Shown: positions 45,084 through 53,109 of the stretch, piece after piece
How positions within the stretch are numbered: position 1 is the stretch's first letter
Layout of the letters: every line of letters starts with the position of its first letter
NCBI GenBank assembly: GCA_934292805.1
Contig: CAKQXQ010000006.1
Coordinates: forward strand, 15,193-79,192
Length of the DNA stretch: 64,000 bases
Reading direction: 5' to 3'
Origin: an uncultured Roseburia sp.
GTDB taxonomy: Bacteria; Bacillota; Clostridia; Lachnospirales; Lachnospiraceae
The notes under the pieces: model-generated
Database searches by the model: none
What the model was told of the DNA's origin: nothing
The model's input: the letters and a program-made list of their open reading frames with translations, nothing else
Position numbers and translations under genes: made by a program

Positions 45084-47339
45084 TCAATCCGCACTCCCCA
45101 TTCCCTTCCGGTACAGATTCCGGTATTCCGGAACTTTTTCCAGCAGTTCTTCATGTGTCCCTTTTGTGATCCCACCGTGATCCATCCAGAGAACCTGATC
45201 CATTTTAGGAAACAGATATAATCGATGTGAGATCAATAAGACAATGTTTTCTTTTGCTTCCTGTTTTAAGTTTTCAAAAATCTGCTTTTCTGTATCTTTA
45301 TCCAGTGCAGAAAAAGGATCATCCAGAATAAGAACCGGTTTTTTATGACAAAGTGTTCTTGCAAAAGCAAGCCTTTTTGCCTGACCTCCGGAAAGCCTTA
45401 CCCCGCCGTCACCGATCTTTGTATTCTCTTTGTCTGTCATGGAAGCGACTTCTTCTCCCATACATACTTTTTCTAAAAAGGTTTCTGCACTATCCTTCTT
45501 ACCCATCAGAATATTTTCACTGATGCTGTCAAAAAATAATTCCGGGTCATGTCCGAGATAACCGATCTTTGCTGTGCGTTCCTTTCCTGATAACTTCTGC
45601 AATTCAACACCGTCTATAAGAATCTCGCCTTCGTAAGGATATTCGCATAAAAATACCTTTCCAAGGGTTGATTTTCCACAGGCAACCGCTCCTGTGATGC
45701 CGATCATCTGCCCCTTTTTTGCCCCAAAAGAAATGTCACGTAAAATACGCTTTCCTCCAGGATAAGCAAAATTAAGATGCCTGACTCTGATTCTTTCCAC
45801 CGGATTTCCTTTTTCAGAAGAGTTATCCACAGTCGGTAACTTTGACTCCTGTGCTGTTTCCTGATCCCACTCCTCCTTCTGTGCCAGTATTGGTTTGATC
45901 CTGTTCCATGAAATCTGTGCTTTGTGTATAGAATTGAATAATTTTGCAACACTGGATGTTTTTTTCGCTAATTTAACAAAGCAGGATAAAAATGTTGTAA
46001 ATGCAGCAATATTCCAGACACTCCAGCCCGTCCCCATCACATTCTTCTGTCCGAAATATAAGATGAACAGAACTCCTGTCATAGAGATCACCCGGTAAAC
46101 AGGCGGCATGACTGCATTCCAGATATTTGCCTTCACTGCTGCTTTCTCATACGCAGTCAGATTGTCTTCGTAAACAGCTTTTCTTTCTGTCTCACATCCA
46201 AAGACACGGTATGTCACAGCGTTGCGGGCACGGTCTAATGTCGCAGTGTTAAGCTCTGCTGACTGTTTCTTGTAAACAGTTCCCGTCCTTTGTATCATGA
46301 TCTTCATCTTTTCTGCAATAAAATATGCAACCGGTGGAAAAATAAGACAGAGCAGTGCCAGATGCCAGTCATACCATAACAGCATTCCTGTATAAGCAGT
46401 CAGTGCCACACCGGTGTCAAAAATCTCTGTTGTGAATTTACGCATTCCCTCCACGCAGTCATCCACATCCTGGATGGCTTTGGTCATCACAGCACCTTCG
46501 CCTTCTTCCAGTAACTCTGCACGGCTCTTTTGCACCAGGCTTCCATATAGATTCTTCTTCATCCTCCGGTTTACATTATTTGCAAAACGTCTGACATAAA
46601 ATCTCTTAATATAGCGTGAAGTCTGCACCGTTGCTATCGAGAGCACATAGCATAACACAATTGACAGCATCATTGAAAAAGAAGCTTTTCCACCAATGAT
46701 GTCAGCCAGACATCCTGCCATTTTTCCTTCGAACAACGGTCCTGCCAGAAGTCCGATGTTATAGATCAATCCGGAAATCGTGACGATAAGAAGCACCTTC
46801 CATTCTGCTTTAAAATACGAGCTTACACGATCCGCATGAAAAATCCTCTTTTTTTTTGTAAACTGATATGCGATTCTCTGGGAACCATCCTCAACATAAA
46901 TGATTCCGCAGTAAACAAATCCGTTTTTCTCAAGAACATGCTGCATCACGCGGTTATCCTTATGCGTGTCGATCCTGATATCCTTTATCTGACTTTTGCA
47001 CCAGTCAAAGCAAAGCTGTGCCACACCATGAACCTCATGAAATGATGCAAGCCGGTGTATGGTTCCGTACGGATTCTGATTCAGCCATGCTCCATTCTCG
47101 ATTCTGGCATAAGTCGGATCTTCCCCTAAGATAAAAGCAAATGTTCCGACCACCTGTCCGTTCTCTTCCTCTACTACATAGCTGTTTCCTGCTTTTATAT
47201 CATTTTTTATGACATCAATGGCCGGATTTCCGTCTCCCCACTGATCCGGATTTCCGGTCTGTCTCATGAAATTGCGGGCATCCTCATAGATTGCAAGTAT
47301 TACCGGCATATCTTCCATTGTGGATAACCTGATCTGCAT
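45084..47339 (-). CDS. GNAT acetyltransferase fused to an ABC exporter (membrane + ATPase)
   Basis: 751 residues. Residues about 1-160 form a GNAT N-acetyltransferase (MQIRLSTMEDMPVILAIYED, GQVVGTFAFILGEDPTYARI, RIDTHKDNRVMQHVLEKNGF). Then an exporter membrane domain with about six helices (about 180-470) and a nucleotide-binding domain (Walker A GITGAVACGKST near 547, signature VRLSGGQAKRLAFAR near 645, Walker B VLILDDPFSALD). The two parts meet at FTKKKRIFH, encoded by a run of nine A's (46849-46857). They are normally separate proteins. The ATG at 47339 has AAGGAG 9 nt upstream; the frame is open to 47369. It may be a real fusion, a programmed-frameshift product, or a fusion made by one-base error in the A-run. 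Confidence 0.85.
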   Translation of the reverse strand: MQIRLSTMEDMPVILAIYEDARNFMRQTGNPDQWGDGNPAIDVIKNDIKAGNSYVVEEENGQVVGTFAFILGEDPTYARIENGAWLNQNPYGTIHRLASFHEVHGVAQLCFDWCKSQIKDIRIDTHKDNRVMQHVLEKNGFVYCGIIYVEDGSQRIAYQFTKKKRIFHADRVSSYFKAEWKVLLIVTISGLIYNIGLLAGPLFEGKMAGCLADIIGGKASFSMMLSIVLCYVLSIATVQTSRYIKRFYVRRFANNVNRRMKKNLYGSLVQKSRAELLEEGEGAVMTKAIQDVDDCVEGMRKFTTEIFDTGVALTAYTGMLLWYDWHLALLCLIFPPVAYFIAEKMKIMIQRTGTVYKKQSAELNTATLDRARNAVTYRVFGCETERKAVYEDNLTAYEKAAVKANIWNAVMPPVYRVISMTGVLFILYFGQKNVMGTGWSVWNIAAFTTFLSCFVKLAKKTSSVAKLFNSIHKAQISWNRIKPILAQKEEWDQETAQESKLPTVDNSSEKGNPVERIRVRHLNFAYPGGKRILRDISFGAKKGQMIGITGAVACGKSTLGKVFLCEYPYEGEILIDGVELQKLSGKERTAKIGYLGHDPELFFDSISENILMGKKDSAETFLEKVCMGEEVASMTDKENTKIGDGGVRLSGGQAKRLAFARTLCHKKPVLILDDPFSALDKDTEKQIFENLKQEAKENIVLLISHRLYLFPKMDQVLWMDHGGITKGTHEELLEKVPEYRNLYRKGMGSAD

Positions 47340-47428
47340 GTTTTCTGACTCCTTATAATTTAATTCCATATCTGTGTATTACGTCAATTTTCTGTTATTC
47401 TAACACATACACTGTGAAACTACAAATT

Positions 47429-47464
47429 GGGCGTGTAAAAAAACTTTCGTTTTCTTACACGCCC
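47429..47464. terminator. Hairpin downstream of glycogen phosphorylase
   Basis: GGGCGTGTAA (47429-47438) pairs with TTACACGCCC (47455-47464). On the minus strand the U-run lies inside the loop, not after the stem, so termination strength is uncertain. Confidence 0.55.
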
Positions 47465-47517
47465 TTCTTTTTCCTGACGGTTCTTTTTTCCGAACGGTTC
47501 TGGTCAACAGCCCTTTT

Positions 47518-49770
47518 CTACAGATGCCAGATATCTTTATTATACTGTTCGATCGTTCTGTCTGATGAGAAGAATCCTGCTTTGCTCATATTCACAAGCA
47601 TCTTCTTCGCCCATGCCATACGGTCTTCATAGTCTGCGAAGATACGCTCCTTCGTTGCTGTATACTGCTCGAAATCAGGCAAAGTCATAAACCAGTCTTT
47701 GTTTAACAGTTCGTGATACAGACGCTCTAAGTTCTCTTTGCATCCAACTGCCATCATCTTGTCACTGACAATGAAATCGATCGCACGTTTAATATTCTCA
47801 TCATTGTCATAATATTTCTTAGACACATAGTCTGCTTTTGCATAATGCTCAATAACTTCTTCAGATGATTCACCGAAAATATAAATATTATCATCTCCGA
47901 CGAACTGATGCATTTCCACATTGGCACCATCCATTGTTCCGACCGCAACTGCACCATTTAACATGAACTTCATATTTGATGTTCCGGATGCTTCCTTGGA
48001 TGCAAGTGAGATCTGTTCGTGGATATCTGCTGCAGGGATCAGCTTTTCTGCCAGTGTCACGTTATAGTTTTCTACCATGACTACCTTTAAGTATGGAGAA
48101 ACCTCTGGATCTTTTGCGATCAGCTCCTGTAAGCACAGGATCAGATGGATAATATCTTTTGCGATCACATAAGCCGGAGCTGCCTTTGCACCGAAGATCA
48201 CTGTGATCGGACGGGCCGGTTTCTTTCCTGCTTTAATCTCAAAATATTTATGGATCACATAAAGAGCATTCATCTGCTGTCTCTTGTACTCATGCAGTCT
48301 CTTGATCTGGATATCATAAATGGAATTCTCATCTAACTCGATTCCCTGTGTTCTTGCAAGATATTCTTTTAATTCTGCCTTCTTGGTATTCTTAACATCA
48401 AGGATTTTCTGTAATACAGCCTCATCGTTAACAAATGCACCTAATTTTTCAAGCTCTGTTGCATCTTTTTTGAATCCGTCCCCAATTAAAGACTCAATTA
48501 ATTCTGTAAGCTCCGGATCACAATGTAATAACCAGCGGCGGAATGTAATACCGTTTGTTTTGTTATTAAACTTCTCCGGATAAATCTTATAGAAATTATT
48601 CAGCTCTGAATTCTTTAAGATCTCCGTGTGAAGATATGCAACACCATTGATGCTGTATCCATAATGGATATCCATGTGTGCCATATGAACACGTTTTTCA
48701 TCGTCGATGATTGCTACGGATCTGTCGTCAAATTTATTTACAACACGGCTGTTCAACTCATAAATGATCGGCATTAACTGCGGAACTGCTTTCTCAAGGA
48801 AATGGATCGGCCATTTTTCCAGAGCTTCCGCTAAAATTGTATGGTTCGTGTAAGCACATGTTTTTGATACAATATCAATTGCCTCATCCATTAAAATTCC
48901 ACGCTCCATTAACAGGCGGATCAGTTCCGGGATCACCATGCTTGGATGTGTATCATTGATCTGGACAACTGCATATTCATTTAATTTGTGTAAATCTCCG
49001 CCTCTTTCAAGAGTCTCGTCAATGATCAGTCTTGCAGCGTTGCTTACCATAAAATACTGCTGGTAAACACGTAAGATTCTTCCCTTGTCATCTGAATCAT
49101 CCGGATATAAGAACAGTGTAAGGTTCTTTTTGATATCTTCTTTATCAAAATCGATTCCCTCCCCTACAAGGCTCTCATCAACTGTTTCCACATCAAATAA
49201 ATGTAACTTGGTTGTACGGCTGTTATATCCTAATACATCGATGTCATACATTCTTGACTGCAGAGAAAATCCACCGAACTGTATTGTATAAGCTCTGTCT
49301 GTTTTGGTCAGCCAGCTTTCCTTCTCGATCCATGGATTCGGTGTCTCATGCTGGAGATTGTTCTCAAAAACCTGTTTGAATAATCCATAGTGATAATTTA
49401 ATCCTACACCATCACCGTTTAAACCAAGTGTTGCGATTGAGTCAAGAAAACATGCTGCAAGACGTCCGAGTCCACCGTTTCCGAGAGATGGTTCCGGCTC
49501 TACTTCCTCAATCTCTGCAAGGCTCTTGCCGTTTTCTGCCAATACTTTCTTCACATCCTCATAAATTCCAAGATTAATCAGATTATTGGATAATAATTTA
49601 CCGATCAGAAATTCGGCTGATATATAATATAATTTTCTTTTTCCTTCATTGCTTACCTTTTCTTCTGCCATTCCTTTGACCATCTCAAGCAGAGAAAAAT
49701 ACAATTCTTCATTGCTGCATTCAGAAATTTCTTTTCCTGTTCTTTTTGTTATAACTTTCTGTAAATCCAT
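47518..49770 (-). CDS. glgP: Glycogen/starch/alpha-glucan phosphorylase
   Basis: Releases glucose-1-phosphate from alpha-1,4-glucans. 750 residues. Landmarks: EPEPSLGNGGLGRLAACFLDS near 80, VAVGTMDGANVEM, and the PLP-Lys region EASGTSNMKFMLNGA near 598. The protein is on the short side for the family (about 750-850). The ATG at 49770 has AAGGAG 8 nt upstream. It is divergent from an AraC-type regulator, with about 170 nt of shared control region. Confidence 0.97.
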   Translation of the reverse strand: MDLQKVITKRTGKEISECSNEELYFSLLEMVKGMAEEKVSNEGKRKLYYISAEFLIGKLLSNNLINLGIYEDVKKVLAENGKSLAEIEEVEPEPSLGNGGLGRLAACFLDSIATLGLNGDGVGLNYHYGLFKQVFENNLQHETPNPWIEKESWLTKTDRAYTIQFGGFSLQSRMYDIDVLGYNSRTTKLHLFDVETVDESLVGEGIDFDKEDIKKNLTLFLYPDDSDDKGRILRVYQQYFMVSNAARLIIDETLERGGDLHKLNEYAVVQINDTHPSMVIPELIRLLMERGILMDEAIDIVSKTCAYTNHTILAEALEKWPIHFLEKAVPQLMPIIYELNSRVVNKFDDRSVAIIDDEKRVHMAHMDIHYGYSINGVAYLHTEILKNSELNNFYKIYPEKFNNKTNGITFRRWLLHCDPELTELIESLIGDGFKKDATELEKLGAFVNDEAVLQKILDVKNTKKAELKEYLARTQGIELDENSIYDIQIKRLHEYKRQQMNALYVIHKYFEIKAGKKPARPITVIFGAKAAPAYVIAKDIIHLILCLQELIAKDPEVSPYLKVVMVENYNVTLAEKLIPAADIHEQISLASKEASGTSNMKFMLNGAVAVGTMDGANVEMHQFVGDDNIYIFGESSEEVIEHYAKADYVSKKYYDNDENIKRAIDFIVSDKMMAVGCKENLERLYHELLNKDWFMTLPDFEQYTATKERIFADYEDRMAWAKKMLVNMSKAGFFSSDRTIEQYNKDIWHL

Positions 49771-49862
49771 AAAGCTTCTCCTTTCCGATTCACACATTGT
49801 CCACTGTCTATGACATATTATCTATGTCTGTACACATTATATGCATTATCTCTTATTCCGTC

Positions 49863-49892
49863 TTGTAATATCATATATAAAAGTGGTACAAT
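49863..49892 (+). promoter_or_regulatory. Promoter of the AraC-type gene next to glgP
   Basis: Plus-strand -35 TTGTAA (49863-49868), 18-nt spacer, -10 TACAAT (49887-49892), about 50 nt before the ATG. A minus-strand TATAAT for glgP is close by, near 49839-49844. Confidence 0.55.
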
Positions 49893-49942
49893 CCTATCAT
49901 AATTCAAAAACAACGTTTTTACATCATGAAAGGAACCTCTCT

Positions 49943-50830
49943 ATGAATATTCTGGAATATGAAAACTATCAGGAAAAAAAATCCCATGGCAGACCATTGT
50001 TTCCATACAACACCTATCTGTGCTCCATTCCACTTGATTTTCCGTATGTTCCGCTCCACTGGCATGATGAACTTGAGATTATCTACATCAAAAGAGGAAA
50101 GGGCCTCATCACGGTAGATTTTACTTCCTATCAGGTATCTGCCGGAGCGATCCTTTTTATCATCCCCGGTCAGCTCCACTCTATAGAGCAGTTTGAATCC
50201 GAATCGATGGAATACGAAAATATCATTTTTCATCCACAGATCCTGCTCTCCAGGCAGACCGATTCCTGCAGCCGTGATTTCTTTTCCCCGCTTTTAAACG
50301 GAACACTGACCGTTCCGGTTCTCTATCAGCCGGATGATGCCTGTTATAAAGAAATTGCTTCCTGTATTGATGCAAATGACGAGATCAGCAAAACAAATCC
50401 TCCTGCCTACCAGTTTTTTATCAAAAGCCAGCTTTACATGCTTTTTTTCATTCTCTTTAACAAATGCAGCACCCAGGCTGTTCCAAAAAAGAACAGTAAA
50501 TCCCTGGAAAAGATGAAACTGATCCTAAAATATGTAGAAAATAATTATATGGAAAAAATCACCATAGAGTCCATGGCAAAAGAAGTGAACTTAAGTCAGT
50601 CACACTTTATGAAATATTTCAAGAATACCATGGGAACCTCCTTCATCGACTATCTCAATGAATACCGGCTTACCATGGCCTCAAGGCTTTTGATCTCTTC
50701 TGACTCCCGTATCCTTGATGTCGCCGCTGAGTCAGGCTTCGATAACCTTTCCTACTTCAACCGGGCCTTCAAAAAAAGATTCTGTCTCACCCCGCGTGAA
50801 TACAGACGCCTCTATCAACATGATAATTAA
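49943..50830 (+). CDS. AraC-family transcriptional regulator
   Basis: 295 residues. The N-terminal cupin sensor (PLHWHDELEIIYIKRGKGLI, then SAGAILFIIPGQLHSIE) is followed by the C-terminal HTH pair (ITIESMAKEVNLSQSHFMKYFK, VAAESGFDNLSYFNRAFKKRF, LTPREYRR). Such proteins usually respond to sugars. The ATG at 49943 is placed by AAAGGAA 8 nt upstream; the frame is open from 49841. It diverges from glgP and its stop codon coincides with the left end of the giant palindrome. Confidence 0.92.
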   Translation: MNILEYENYQEKKSHGRPLFPYNTYLCSIPLDFPYVPLHWHDELEIIYIKRGKGLITVDFTSYQVSAGAILFIIPGQLHSIEQFESESMEYENIIFHPQILLSRQTDSCSRDFFSPLLNGTLTVPVLYQPDDACYKEIASCIDANDEISKTNPPAYQFFIKSQLYMLFFILFNKCSTQAVPKKNSKSLEKMKLILKYVENNYMEKITIESMAKEVNLSQSHFMKYFKNTMGTSFIDYLNEYRLTMASRLLISSDSRILDVAAESGFDNLSYFNRAFKKRFCLTPREYRRLYQHDN

Positions 50831-50892
50831 ACACCATAGACGCTGCACCCGTCTTCTCTCCGGAACAACCAGACATCTGCATAGACAGGCAT
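50827..50892 (-). CDS. 21-codon ORF in the left arm of the palindrome
   Basis: ATG 50892 to TAA 50827, with GGAAGGAGATCC directly upstream. It reads MPVYADVWLF...REDGCSVYGV. It is the mirror copy of the ORF in the right arm, differing at six of 21 residues, and overlaps the stop of the AraC gene on the other strand. Whether it is translated is unknown. Confidence 0.45.
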   Translation of the reverse strand: MPVYADVWLFRREDGCSVYGV

Positions 50893-51337
50893 GGATCTCC
50901 TTCCGGTTCCCCAGGCAGGTGCATATGTTTTTTGGAAAATGTTCGAATTATGGGATTTATCAGATGCCCTTTGTGCCTTCTCGAATATTTCCGTTCGTTC
51001 AGAGATGGACAGTCCCGCCCGAAGTGTACGCTGGTGTCAAACGCTTTGCGAGTACATCGTGTGGGCGTTAATGCTGCTATTCAGGCAGAAAAGCGGCTCC
51101 AAAATAACCCAAACGAAGTGGTTTTATTTTGGAGCCGCAATAACGAATGCCGATAGCAGCATTTACACCCACTAGAGGTGCGAGCAGCGTTTGTCACCAG
51201 CGTACACTTCGGGTGGGGCAGTTCATCTTTGAACGGACGAAAACTGTAAGACACAAAGGGCATCTGATAAATCCTCACAATTCTCACGAATTTTCCAGAA
51301 AACATATGCACCTGCCTGGGGAACCGGAAGGAGATCC

Positions 51338-51403
51338 ATGCCTGTCTATGCAGATATCAGACTTCCTCAGAGAGAAGACGGGTGCAGCGTCTATGATGTT
51401 TAA
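51338..51403 (+). CDS. 21-codon ORF in the right arm of the palindrome
   Basis: ATG 51338 to TAA 51403, with the same GGAAGGAGATCC upstream. It reads MPVYADIRLP...REDGCSVYDV. The start, reading frame, Cys and Tyr positions and stop are all kept compared with the left-arm copy. Its stop abuts the stop of the PAP2 gene on the minus strand. Confidence 0.45.
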   Translation: MPVYADIRLPQREDGCSVYDV

Positions 51404-51898
51404 TTATAATATATAATAGCCGATGATTCCGCAGGCGATTCCTGTGAGGGCACCAGCTAAAATGTCTTTTGGTTCATGGACACCGACAAGAACGCGGATC
51501 ACGCCGAGGAGCAGGCCTATGATCGCAAGCAGGATCCCGGCACCCGGATGTTCATAGAAAACCGTCATCGCAATGATAAAAACGGAGAAAACATGTCTGC
51601 TTGGAAAAGACTTTCCTACGGTATCTTTCGGAAGAACCGGTGGTATCTCGAATTTTTCGTAAGGCCTGGGTGCATTGATCAGATACCTGATAAAGCTTAC
51701 AATGATAAAAGAATCCATTGGTACAATGATCGCTCTTGCCAGCCACACATTCCGCTCCAAAAGCAGCATCAGAAGATAAAACGGATATATGATAAAAACA
51801 AATCCGGTCAATATGTGATTCAAAGCTTTTATCTGTTTTGCCCGTTCCGGATTCTCCCGGAGTGGTGCTGTAATTTTGATATATTGTTCTTTCGTCAT
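51404..51898 (-). CDS. PAP2-family phosphatase
   Basis: 164 residues, about five membrane helices. The three phosphatase motifs are present in compact form: NAPRPYEKF (motif 1), SFPSRHVFS (motif 2, SRH) and GVHEPKDILAGALTG (motif 3). Related enzymes dephosphorylate undecaprenyl pyrophosphate or lipid phosphates at the membrane surface. It lies 31 nt downstream of the LspA-like gene, likely co-transcribed. Its stop codon is at the right end of the giant palindrome. Confidence 0.9.
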   Translation of the reverse strand: MTKEQYIKITAPLRENPERAKQIKALNHILTGFVFIIYPFYLLMLLLERNVWLARAIIVPMDSFIIVSFIRYLINAPRPYEKFEIPPVLPKDTVGKSFPSRHVFSVFIIAMTVFYEHPGAGILLAIIGLLLGVIRVLVGVHEPKDILAGALTGIACGIIGYYIL

Positions 51899-51929
51899 AC
51901 GAGATCCTTAAAACCTTTCTTTTCGTATT

Positions 51930-52376
51930 TTAACTGTTTCCTGCCACAGTGAGCAGTGCTCCAAGAAAGATGAAGAAATCTGACACATTAAATATGATCC
52001 GCCGGAACCATTTCGGTCCGATTCCAAACCGGATGTAGTCTACCACATGATGCTTTGTATAACGGTCATAAAGGTTATTCAGTCCTCCTCCAAGCAATAG
52101 TGCCAGACCTGTTTTTGCAAGTGTTTTTCCGGTTACTCTCATGGAAAAATATGCAAAAAGACCTACGCAGAGAATCATGCCACTGTGGAGTGCTGTCATG
52201 ATTTTCGGATGCTTTGCAAGAAGGTTTAATGTTGCTCCGCTGTTATAAAACTTTTCGATGTATACTTTTCCATTCATCCTCTTGTGCCGGTCTTTTAAGA
52301 CATAAGTCTTATCTATATATCTTTTAATAAAATAATCAAGACCAAACACTGCTGCCGCAATTAAAATATATATCAT
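51930..52376 (-). CDS. Signal peptidase II-like protein (LspA family)
   Basis: 148 residues, four membrane helices. Lipoprotein signal peptidase removes signal peptides from prolipoproteins. The key residues are kept: LDYFIKRYI (Asp and Lys of helix 1), NSGATLNLL, GGGLNNLYDR, VVDYIRF (first catalytic Asp) and FNVSDFFIFLGA (second catalytic Asp). Several positions differ from canonical LspA (for example NNLYDR for GNLIDR), so it may be a paralogue with its own substrates. Confidence 0.8.
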   Translation of the reverse strand: MIYILIAAAVFGLDYFIKRYIDKTYVLKDRHKRMNGKVYIEKFYNSGATLNLLAKHPKIMTALHSGMILCVGLFAYFSMRVTGKTLAKTGLALLLGGGLNNLYDRYTKHHVVDYIRFGIGPKWFRRIIFNVSDFFIFLGALLTVAGNS

Positions 52377-52478
52377 ATTTTATAATCCTCTGTCTATTCT
52401 GTCCATTTCCATACCTTTTTATTTGAAATGACGTATGGATATTCTTTCTCCTGCAAATACTGGTGCTTTTTGGAATGC

Positions 52479-53093
52479 CTATCCTTTGCGTTTTTTGATC
52501 ACTTTTAATCTTGTAAAATCTTCTCTTTCTTTTTCTTCCAGATATTCCTGGATTTCTTTTGAAAGCTTCTCGTATTTTGGAATTGTAATATTCTGCAGTG
52601 CATTGGCACGTTTCTGTGTCTTTTTGATATTGTATGCAAGACGATACGCTGAATTTTCGATTTCCGCCAGGCGGATGGTAAGCTCTTTTACTTTTTCAAA
52701 CTCTGCACATGCTTCATCCAGAGACATCTTCGTACCGTAGAAGGAATAAGATGGCTTTCCTGACTTTTTCTCATATTCAACTTTCGGGATTTCTGTTCCC
52801 ATTACGCTTCGTCTCTTGATACGGATAGAATTTTCTACCGGAACTGACAGACTTACCTGTTCCACTTCATGGATCCCCATCTGGATATTCGCTTTCTGAA
52901 GTGCTTTATAAGCATTGCTGAAAGTAACATCGATCTCCTTCTGGATATCCGTTGCCTCAGAGATCAGCTCCATCAGCTCCCGGATCAGGATATTTCTTTT
53001 TTTGTCCATCAGTTCATAGCCCTGTCTGGAAAGTGCCAGGGAATTTTTTGCCAATATAAGATTTCCTTTGGTTGGGAAGGTATTCGGATCCAT
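52479..53093 (-). CDS. ntpD: V-type ATP synthase subunit D
   Basis: Central rotor stalk of the V/A-type ATPase. 204 residues, mostly two long helices (KGNLILAKNSLALSRQGYEL at the start, KKTQKRANALQNITIPKYEK near 155) as in the family. Last gene of the nine-gene operon, 16 nt after subunit B. Confidence 0.95.
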   Translation of the reverse strand: MDPNTFPTKGNLILAKNSLALSRQGYELMDKKRNILIRELMELISEATDIQKEIDVTFSNAYKALQKANIQMGIHEVEQVSLSVPVENSIRIKRRSVMGTEIPKVEYEKKSGKPSYSFYGTKMSLDEACAEFEKVKELTIRLAEIENSAYRLAYNIKKTQKRANALQNITIPKYEKLSKEIQEYLEEKEREDFTRLKVIKKRKG

Positions 53094-53109
53094 ATATGCG
53101 TCTCCTTCC

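Larger units (their letters stand above)
50826..51405. repeat. Giant imperfect inverted repeat (two ~285-bp arms)
   Basis: The left arm (about 50826-51109) and right arm (about 51122-51405) are reverse complements over nearly their full length, separated by about 12 bp. A perfect block of about 57 bp (50874-50930 against 51300-51356) and another of about 22 bp (CAAAGGGCATCTGATAAATC and neighbours) are interspersed with diverged stretches. Some diverged stretches keep local hairpins (AATTCTCACGAATT in one arm, AATTCGAACATT in the other). The centre is a hairpin GGCTCCAAAATAA/TTATTTTGGAGCC. It fills the gap between two convergent genes exactly, touching both stop codons. It holds no transposase. 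Confidence 0.92.

Noticed and set aside
33500..51020. Recurring GGGCGGGAC motif near 21039, 33507 and 51012
   Set aside because: The matches are only about 9 bp and their contexts do not align, so they are likely chance.
50891..51416. Longer open frames (76-94 codons) inside the giant palindrome read as proteins
   Set aside because: They lie in several frames on both strands of the inverted repeat, lack good ribosome binding sites, and are not kept between the two arms as the 21-codon frame is.
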